From positions 1-20,231 of the forward strand of contig CAKTGD010000008.1 in assembly GCA_934561335.1 (NCBI GenBank): 20,231 bases of DNA, read 5' to 3'. The notes below the pieces were generated by a model, which worked only from the letters and a program-made list of their open reading frames with translations, had not been told where the DNA came from and did not search any database. This DNA is from an uncultured Oscillospiraceae bacterium. Its GTDB lineage: Bacteria; Bacillota_A; Clostridia; Oscillospirales; Oscillospiraceae. Each line of letters opens with the position of its first letter. Positions within the stretch are counted from its first letter, which is position 1. A program made the position numbers and the translations under genes. This document shows positions 16,069 through 20,231 of the stretch, one piece after another.

Positions 16069-17562
16069 TCAGTGTTCTATCCAGTCTCCCGCCCGCTGAA
16101 CGGCCCGCTTCCACATGCGGTAGGCATCGTCACACTCAGCCTGTACCCGCTGGGGCGTGAAGATCCGGTCGCTGCGGCGCAGGGCGGACAGCTCATCAAA
16201 GCTGCTCCACATGCCGCAGCTCAGTCCGGCCAGCGCCGCCGCGCCAAAGGCGGTGGTTTCCACCATGGCGGGACGATCCACCGGGATACGGAGAAGATCG
16301 GCCTGCATCTGCAGCAGGATATCGCTGACGCTGGCGCCGCCGTCTGCCCGAAGGCAGGTGATATCACAGCCGGCATCCTGCCGCATGGCCAGCATCAAGT
16401 CAGTAACCTGAAAGGCGATGGCTTCCAGCACGGCACGGGCGATGTGGGCGCGGCCTGTGCCCCGGGTGATGCCCAATATGGCGCCGCGGGCATACATATC
16501 CCAGTAGGGTGCGCCCAAGCCGGTGAAGGCGGGCACCACAATAACGCCGCCGCTGCTGTCCACCGATTCGGCCAGACGGTCACACTCCGGCGCGGTGTCG
16601 ATGAGGTGCAGCTCGTCCCGCAGCCACTGGATGGTACTGCCGCCGTTAAAAACGCTACCCTCCAGCGCATAGGTAACGGTGTCGTTGACGCTCCACGCCA
16701 CGGAGCTTACCAGCCCCGCCCGGCTGCGGACAGGCTTTTCACCCACGTTCATCAGGGTGAAGCAGCCGGTTCCGTAGGTGTTCTTGGCGTCGCCCGCGTG
16801 GAAACAGGTCTGTCCGAACAGCGCCGCCTGCTGATCGCCTGCCGCGCCGCATACCGGAACGCCGGCAAGCGCCTCCAAGCCGGGAATACCGGGCTTTACC
16901 ACGCCGTATACCTGCGAGTTTCCTGCACAGCGCGGCAGCATGCACATGGGAATCCCCAGCATGCCGCACAGCTCCGCATCCCAGCTGAGCGTATGGATAT
17001 CAAACAGCATAGTTCGGCTGGCGTTGGAATAGTCGGTAACATGCTGGCCGGTCAGCTGCCAGATAAGCCACGTTTCCACCGTACCGAACAAAAGCTGCCC
17101 CTGCTCGGCGCGCTGCCGTGCGCCGGGCACATTGTCCAGGATCCAGCGGATCTTGGTGGCGGAAAAATAGGCATCGATCAAAAGCCCGGTGGCAGACTGG
17201 ATCCGCTCGCTGAGACCGCGGCGCTTCATCTCCTCGCACAGCTCCGCCGTGCGGCGGCACTGCCACACGATGGCGTTGTATACCGGCACGCCGGTGGCCT
17301 TATCCCACACAATGGTGGTTTCCCGCTGGTTGGTAACGCCGATACCGGCAATAGCGCCTGCGGGCAGAGCGGCGATGGCATCGGCGGCGGAGAGCGCCTG
17401 TGTGCGCCAGATCTCCATGGGATCATGCTCGACCCAGCCGGCATGCGGATAATGCTGGGTAAACGGATATTGGCCGCGCCCTGCAATATTGCCCTGCCGG
17501 TCAAAGACAATGGCCCGCGAGCTGGTGGTACCCTGATCCAGCGCCAGAATGTAGGAAGCCAT
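16069..17562 (-). CDS. glpK: Glycerol kinase
   Basis: Cytoplasmic FGGY-family kinase making glycerol 3-phosphate from glycerol and ATP. The 497-residue length is standard. Diagnostic segments are ALDQGTTSSRAIVFD (7-21), TNQRETT, GAAGDQQAALFGQ, KNTYGTGCF, ALEGSVFNGGSTIQWLRD and FTGLGAPYWD, with LRADGGASVSD near the C terminus. The ATG at 17562 is preceded by AAAAGGGGG. No glycerol facilitator or glycerol-3-phosphate dehydrogenase is visible nearby. The gene is divergent from a monoacylglycerol-lipase-like hydrolase across 77 bp, so one regulator could control both; this is inferred. Confidence 0.97.
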   Translation of the reverse strand: MASYILALDQGTTSSRAIVFDRQGNIAGRGQYPFTQHYPHAGWVEHDPMEIWRTQALSAADAIAALPAGAIAGIGVTNQRETTIVWDKATGVPVYNAIVWQCRRTAELCEEMKRRGLSERIQSATGLLIDAYFSATKIRWILDNVPGARQRAEQGQLLFGTVETWLIWQLTGQHVTDYSNASRTMLFDIHTLSWDAELCGMLGIPMCMLPRCAGNSQVYGVVKPGIPGLEALAGVPVCGAAGDQQAALFGQTCFHAGDAKNTYGTGCFTLMNVGEKPVRSRAGLVSSVAWSVNDTVTYALEGSVFNGGSTIQWLRDELHLIDTAPECDRLAESVDSSGGVIVVPAFTGLGAPYWDMYARGAILGITRGTGRAHIARAVLEAIAFQVTDLMLAMRQDAGCDITCLRADGGASVSDILLQMQADLLRIPVDRPAMVETTAFGAAALAGLSCGMWSSFDELSALRRSDRIFTPQRVQAECDDAYRMWKRAVQRAGDWIEH

Positions 17563-17574
17563 ACGAAATCCCCC

Positions 17575-17603
17575 TTTTCAAGAGCGGTCTGCTATGCTAA
17601 AAT
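17575..17603 (+). promoter_or_regulatory. Tentative promoter of the lipase-UDG operon
   Basis: TTTTCA (17575-17580), 17-nt spacer, TAAAAT (17598-17603) upstream of the lipase gene. The -35 is weak. A 6-bp inverted repeat, TGCTAT (17590-17595) and ATAGCA (17615-17620), brackets the -10 and could be an operator. No convincing glpK promoter on the other strand was found. Confidence 0.3.
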
Positions 17604-17639
17604 ATAAGTCAAGTATAGCACAGGAGGGGAACAATTGCC

Positions 17640-18572
17640 ATGACAAAAAAGACGGATTTTACCTTTCTTTCCAGCGACGGGAAAACGCGGCTGCACGGCA
17701 TTTCGTGGGAGCCGGAGGATGTAACGCCTGTTGCGGTGCTGCAAATCGTCCACGGTGTGGCAGAGCACATTGATCGATATGACGGCTTTGCCCGGTTTTT
17801 GAACGGGCACGGCGTAATCGTGGTGGGTCATGACCATCTGGGCCACGGTAAGTCCCTGCCCGAGGGCGGCACGCCGGTCTATTTCGGCCGCGGCAACACA
17901 TGGGATACGCCGGTGGACGACATCTATGTGCTGCATACCCGGCTCAAGGAGCGCTATCCCCAGCTGCCGCTGCTGCTGATGGGACATTCCATGGGCTCGT
18001 TTCTGAGCCGCACCTACCTGATCCGCTATCCGGGTACGGTGCGGGCAGCCATTCTGATGGGTACCGGCTGGCAGAGCGGCGCGGTGCTGCGCGGTGGTCT
18101 GGCTCTGGCGGGCGTGCTGAGGCGGAGAGACCCGGCGGCGGTCAGCGATGTGGTGACGGAGCTGGCCTTCGGCGCGTACAACAAGGCGTTCAAGCCCAAC
18201 CGCACCGCCTTCGACTGGCTGTCGGCCGATGCGGAAAACGTGGATGCGTATATAGCCGACCCCATGTGCGGGCATGACGCCACGGTTGGGCTTTTCTATG
18301 AGATGCTCCGCGGCATCCGCTTTAACCAGCGCCGTGACAATCTTGATAAGATGGATAAAAAGACGCCGGTGCTGCTGATCTCGGGGCAGGATGACCCTGT
18401 GGGCGCCATGGGCGAAGGGGTACGCAGAACGTATCAGGCGTTCCGGCACGCCGGCGTGAAGGACTGCACGCTGAAGCTGTATCCTGGAGCGCGGCATGAG
18501 CTGCTCAACGAGCGGGCGTGGCAGGACACGGTGTATCAGGATATCTGGAATTGGATGGAGGGGAAGCTATAA
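17640..18572 (+). CDS. Alpha/beta hydrolase, monoacylglycerol lipase-like
   Basis: 310-residue alpha/beta hydrolase of the lysophospholipase/monoacylglycerol lipase group (Hydrolase_4), with no signal peptide, so probably cytoplasmic. It shows the oxyanion HG (38-39) in QIVHGVAEHIDRY, the DHLGHG loop (65-70), nucleophile Ser117 in GHSMGS, acid Asp251/252 in SGQDDPVG and His286 in GARHELLNE. AGGAGG at 17622-17627 fixes ATG 17640. Its stop overlaps the start of the uracil-DNA glycosylase gene by one base. Being divergent from glpK fits a pathway in which it frees glycerol for phosphorylation. The actual ester substrate is inferred from the family only. Confidence 0.93.
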   Translation: MTKKTDFTFLSSDGKTRLHGISWEPEDVTPVAVLQIVHGVAEHIDRYDGFARFLNGHGVIVVGHDHLGHGKSLPEGGTPVYFGRGNTWDTPVDDIYVLHTRLKERYPQLPLLLMGHSMGSFLSRTYLIRYPGTVRAAILMGTGWQSGAVLRGGLALAGVLRRRDPAAVSDVVTELAFGAYNKAFKPNRTAFDWLSADAENVDAYIADPMCGHDATVGLFYEMLRGIRFNQRRDNLDKMDKKTPVLLISGQDDPVGAMGEGVRRTYQAFRHAGVKDCTLKLYPGARHELLNERAWQDTVYQDIWNWMEGKL

Positions 18573-19150
18573 TGGGCGCATGGGAAGAGCTGAGAGAAAC
18601 CTGCTTGAACTGTCAGGCCTGCGGACTGCGCCGTACCTGCACGCAGGTGGTCTTTGGCGTGGGGGATCCTCAGGCAGAGGTGCTGCTGATCGGCGAGGCG
18701 CCGGGAGCCAACGAGGATCTGCAGGGCGAACCCTTCGTGGGGCGGGCCGGAAAACTGCTGGACGATATGCTGGCCATGATCGGTCTGAGCCGGAAAAACA
18801 TCTATATCACCAATTCCGTCAAGTGCCGCCCGCCTGAGAATCGGGATCCGCTGGGAGAGGAGAAGGACGCCTGCCGCGGGTACCTGCGCTCACAGGTGCG
18901 GCTGATGAAGCCCAAGATCATCGTGTGTCTGGGCCGGATCAGCGCCATGGAGCTAATCAAACCAGATTTCAAGATCAGCCGTGAGCACGGCCAGTTCTTC
19001 GATCGGAACGGTACGCTGATGATGGCGCTGTATCACCCTGCGGCGCTGCTGCGCGATCCCCGTAAAAGGCCGGAGACCTTTGAGGATCTGAAGCGTTTGC
19101 AGGAAAAAATTGCAGAAATCTGTGACCATACACCCGTTGCATTCGAATAA
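18572..19150 (+). CDS. Family 4 uracil-DNA glycosylase (iron-sulfur)
   Basis: DNA repair enzyme removing uracil from DNA to start base-excision repair. It has 192 residues. The four predicted [4Fe-4S] ligands are Cys14 and Cys17 (CQAC), Cys85 (VKCRPPENR) and Cys101 (ACRGYL), spaced as in family 4. Catalytic motif GEAPGANED is at 41-49 and the C-terminal [10 protein letters not shown] places His155. ATG 18572 overlaps the lipase stop (TAATG) and is served by GGAGGGGAAG. An in-frame ATG at 18518 lies inside the lipase gene and would add 18 non-family residues, so it is rejected. Co-transcription with a lipase looks like convenience rather than shared function. Confidence 0.95.
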   Translation: MGAWEELRETCLNCQACGLRRTCTQVVFGVGDPQAEVLLIGEAPGANEDLQGEPFVGRAGKLLDDMLAMIGLSRKNIYITNSVKCRPPENRDPLGEEKDACRGYLRSQVRLMKPKIIVCLGRISAMELIKPDFKISREHGQFFDRNGTLMMALYHPAALLRDPRKRPETFEDLKRLQEKIAEICDHTPVAFE

Positions 19151-19273
19151 AAAAGCGCTGCCCTGTGTGCCGCCTCCTAATAAGAAAACCTGAGAAGGGC
19201 AGTAAAATCAATGTTTTCAATGGAAGGGAACGCGGAACGAAGTCAAAAAATTCATACTGACAGGCACGGGCAG

Positions 19274-19292
19274 ACGCCCTATGGCGTTTTTT
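19274..19292 (+). terminator. Short hairpin with T-tract
   Basis: ACGCC (19274-19278) pairs with GGCGT (19283-19287) around CTAT and runs into six Ts. The stem is short and it lies 124 bp after the glycosylase gene, so it may belong to the mobile-DNA scar rather than that operon. Confidence 0.4.
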
Positions 19293-19396
19293 CATATCCG
19301 CACCTGTACCTACTCGAAAAATGTATCAATTAGGGTGCGAAAGCCTCTGTTTTTTCTCTCAGAGCGCCGCTTAAAAGGTGGCGCGGGTGTTTTCCT

Positions 19397-19897
19397 ATGG
19401 GAAGCGTCCGGGAGGCAGGACAGGGGCTTGCCTGCATCTGCAAGGACGGCATCGACAGCATCGGCGGCGGGATCCGGGAGCTGGAGGCGCACGGCTATCT
19501 GATCCGTGCGCGTGTCCGCAACGAGAACGGGCAGCTTGGCTCCATCGAGTACACCATTTTGGAGCAGTCAAAGGAGCATTGGGCGTATTGGAGCCGGTAT
19601 ATCTACATCAACCGCTATATGGATGCCCCCGAACCGGTCTATGATGCCATCTTAAAGCTGGTACAGGACAAGGATTATTTCGTTATCACAACCAATGTAG
19701 ACCACTGCTTTCAGAAGGCTGGCTTTGATAAAGAGCGGCTGTTCTACACGCAGGGCGATTACGGCTTGTTCCGGTGCAGTGAACCGTGCTGTCAGGAGGC
19801 CTTTGATAACGAAGCCGTGATCCGGGAAATGGTCACACGGCAGGAGAATATGAAAATCCCGACAGAGCTGCTCCCTGAACAGCACCCCATTTGTTAG
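19397..19897 (+). pseudogene. Chimeric ORF: HTH element-protein fragment joined to SIR2 deacylase fragment
   Basis: The frame has two unrelated parts. About 19425-19567 encodes GLACICKDGIDSIGGGIREL and EAHGYLIRARVRNENGQLGS, the winged-helix segment of helix-turn-helix (replication-initiator-like) proteins carried by Firmicute integrative elements; its N terminus is missing. About 19570-19875 encodes EHWAYWSRYIYINRYMDAPE, DYFVITTNVDHCFQKAGFDK, RLFYTQGDYGLFRCSEPCC and KIPTELLP, the middle of a SIR2-family NAD-dependent deacylase. The NAD-binding GAGxS part in front and the zinc ribbon behind are missing. There is no ribosome binding site before ATG 19397. The frame ends by running into the IS-end palindrome at TAG 19895-19897. 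Both parts are taken to be non-functional relics. Confidence 0.75.
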
Positions 19898-19929
19898 ACA
19901 GTATGATATACTATCTAACAAGTGGGGTG
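19883..19929. repeat. 47-nt near-perfect palindrome at the IS end
   Basis: The 22-nt left arm (19883-19904, beginning CACCCCATTTGTTAGA) pairs with the 22-nt right arm (19908-19929, ending TCTAACAAGTGGGGTG) around the loop GAT, with two mismatches that could be G-T/A-C style pairs. The inner TGTTAGA...TCTAACA has the TG...CA ends expected of IS3-family terminal repeats. In RNA it would form a strong hairpin just upstream of the transposase start. Confidence 0.85.
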
Positions 19930-20231
19930 TTTTGCTATGCCAAAAGGAGTACCAAACAAACGATATACGCCGGAATTCAAGAGAATGGTTGTAGAAACCA
20001 TGGAAAAAGAACATCTGAGTATCTATGCAACGATGCAGGAATTCGGAATTAACGACCATAAAATTATAGAGCGTTGGGAACGCATTTATCTGGAAGAAGG
20101 GCCGGAAGGCTTGTCGGTTGAGCGACGGGGCCACAGCAGCACTGGCCGGTCAAAGAAGCTGCCAAAAGAGGTGGAAGAAGATCTGCTGGCCGAAGTGCAG
20201 CGACTGCGTGCGGAGAACGATTACCTAAAAA
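19892..20231 (+). mobile_element. IS3-family insertion sequence, left part
   Basis: Probable left end at TGTTAG (19892), inside the palindrome, followed 45 bp later by orfA. The element continues past the window, so orfB, the right repeat and the target duplication cannot be seen. The boundary could instead be 19883. Confidence 0.75.
19937..20231 (+). CDS. IS3-family transposase OrfA, partial
   Basis: 98 codons of a DNA-binding OrfA before the window ends. MPKGVPNKRYTPEFKRMVVE starts the family helix-turn-helix, INDHKIIERWERIYLEEGPE (51-ish onward in the second helix region) gives the Trp-containing recognition part, and LLAEVQRLRAENDYLK is the leucine-zipper segment that normally precedes a frameshift into OrfB carrying the DDE nuclease. 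ATG 19937 follows the palindrome; only a poor ribosome binding site (GTGGGGTG) is available, and it is hidden in the right arm of the hairpin, which would repress translation from read-through transcripts. Confidence 0.9.
   Translation, partial: MPKGVPNKRYTPEFKRMVVETMEKEHLSIYATMQEFGINDHKIIERWERIYLEEGPEGLSVERRGHSSTGRSKKLPKEVEEDLLAEVQRLRAENDYLK

Noticed and set aside
16072..17607. Plus-strand open frame of 511 codons opposite glpK
   Set aside because: Antisense shadow of glycerol kinase in high-GC DNA; no domain-like sequence.
19160..19202. CTGCCC/GGGCAG stem after the uracil-DNA glycosylase gene
   Set aside because: Short stem with a loop of about 30 nt and no T-tract; not a credible terminator.
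19570..19880. SIR2 domain as part of an anti-phage defence system
   Set aside because: The motifs match the stand-alone deacylase type, the fragment lacks the NAD-binding start, and no defence partner gene is present.

Overview
The window is bacterial chromosomal DNA, most likely from a gut Clostridia of the Oscillospiraceae/Ruminococcaceae type. That is an inference from strong AAAGGAGG-type ribosome binding sites, sigma-A-like promoters, an archaeal-type (ProS type 3) prolyl-tRNA synthetase with a C-terminal cysteine cluster, a family-4 uracil-DNA glycosylase, DegV and Zn-ribbon proteins, and GC-rich codon use broken by AT-rich islands. I see no rRNA, tRNA or CRISPR array.

Layout. Positions 1-41 hold the last codons of an unidentified plus-strand gene. 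It converges on proS (minus strand) across a bidirectional terminator. A 370-bp divergent intergenic region (1541-1910) carries the proS promoter and the promoter of a plus-strand surface-polysaccharide operon that runs to a strong terminator at 10242-10276. The operon order is: GT2-GT4 fused glycosyltransferase, UDP-sugar 6-dehydrogenase (ugd), membrane O-acyltransferase, ABC-2 permease, ABC ATPase, a collapsed GT2 remnant, then two GT2 glycosyltransferases. Together these would supply UDP-glucuronate, build and acylate a glycan, and export it through a Wzm/Wzt-like (TagGH-like) transporter. The fused glycosyltransferase (from about 2100) and the acyltransferase are clearly AT-rich, while ugd, the transporter and the later transferases are GC-rich, so the locus looks assembled from different sources.

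Next come mostly housekeeping or stress genes: a DegV lipid-binding protein (-), an HtrA-type membrane-anchored serine protease (-), a COG2509-type FAD oxidoreductase followed 2 bp later by a D-2-hydroxyacid dehydrogenase (+), a small coiled-coil/zinc-ribbon protein (-), glycerol kinase glpK (-), and, divergent from glpK, a monoacylglycerol-lipase-like hydrolase whose stop codon overlaps the start of a family-4 uracil-DNA glycosylase. The lipase/glycerol kinase pair suggests use of glycerol released from acylglycerols.

The last 1.1 kb (19151-20231) is a scar of mobile DNA. A short ORF joins a piece of an integrative-element helix-turn-helix protein to the middle of a SIR2-family deacylase. 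It is cut off by a 47-nt near-perfect palindrome and the left end of an IS3-family element whose orfA runs out of the window.

The strongest candidates for something new are the compact mosaic ABC-dependent polysaccharide locus with its fused glycosyltransferase and broken GT2, and the palindromic IS junction. None of the individual protein families appears to be unknown.
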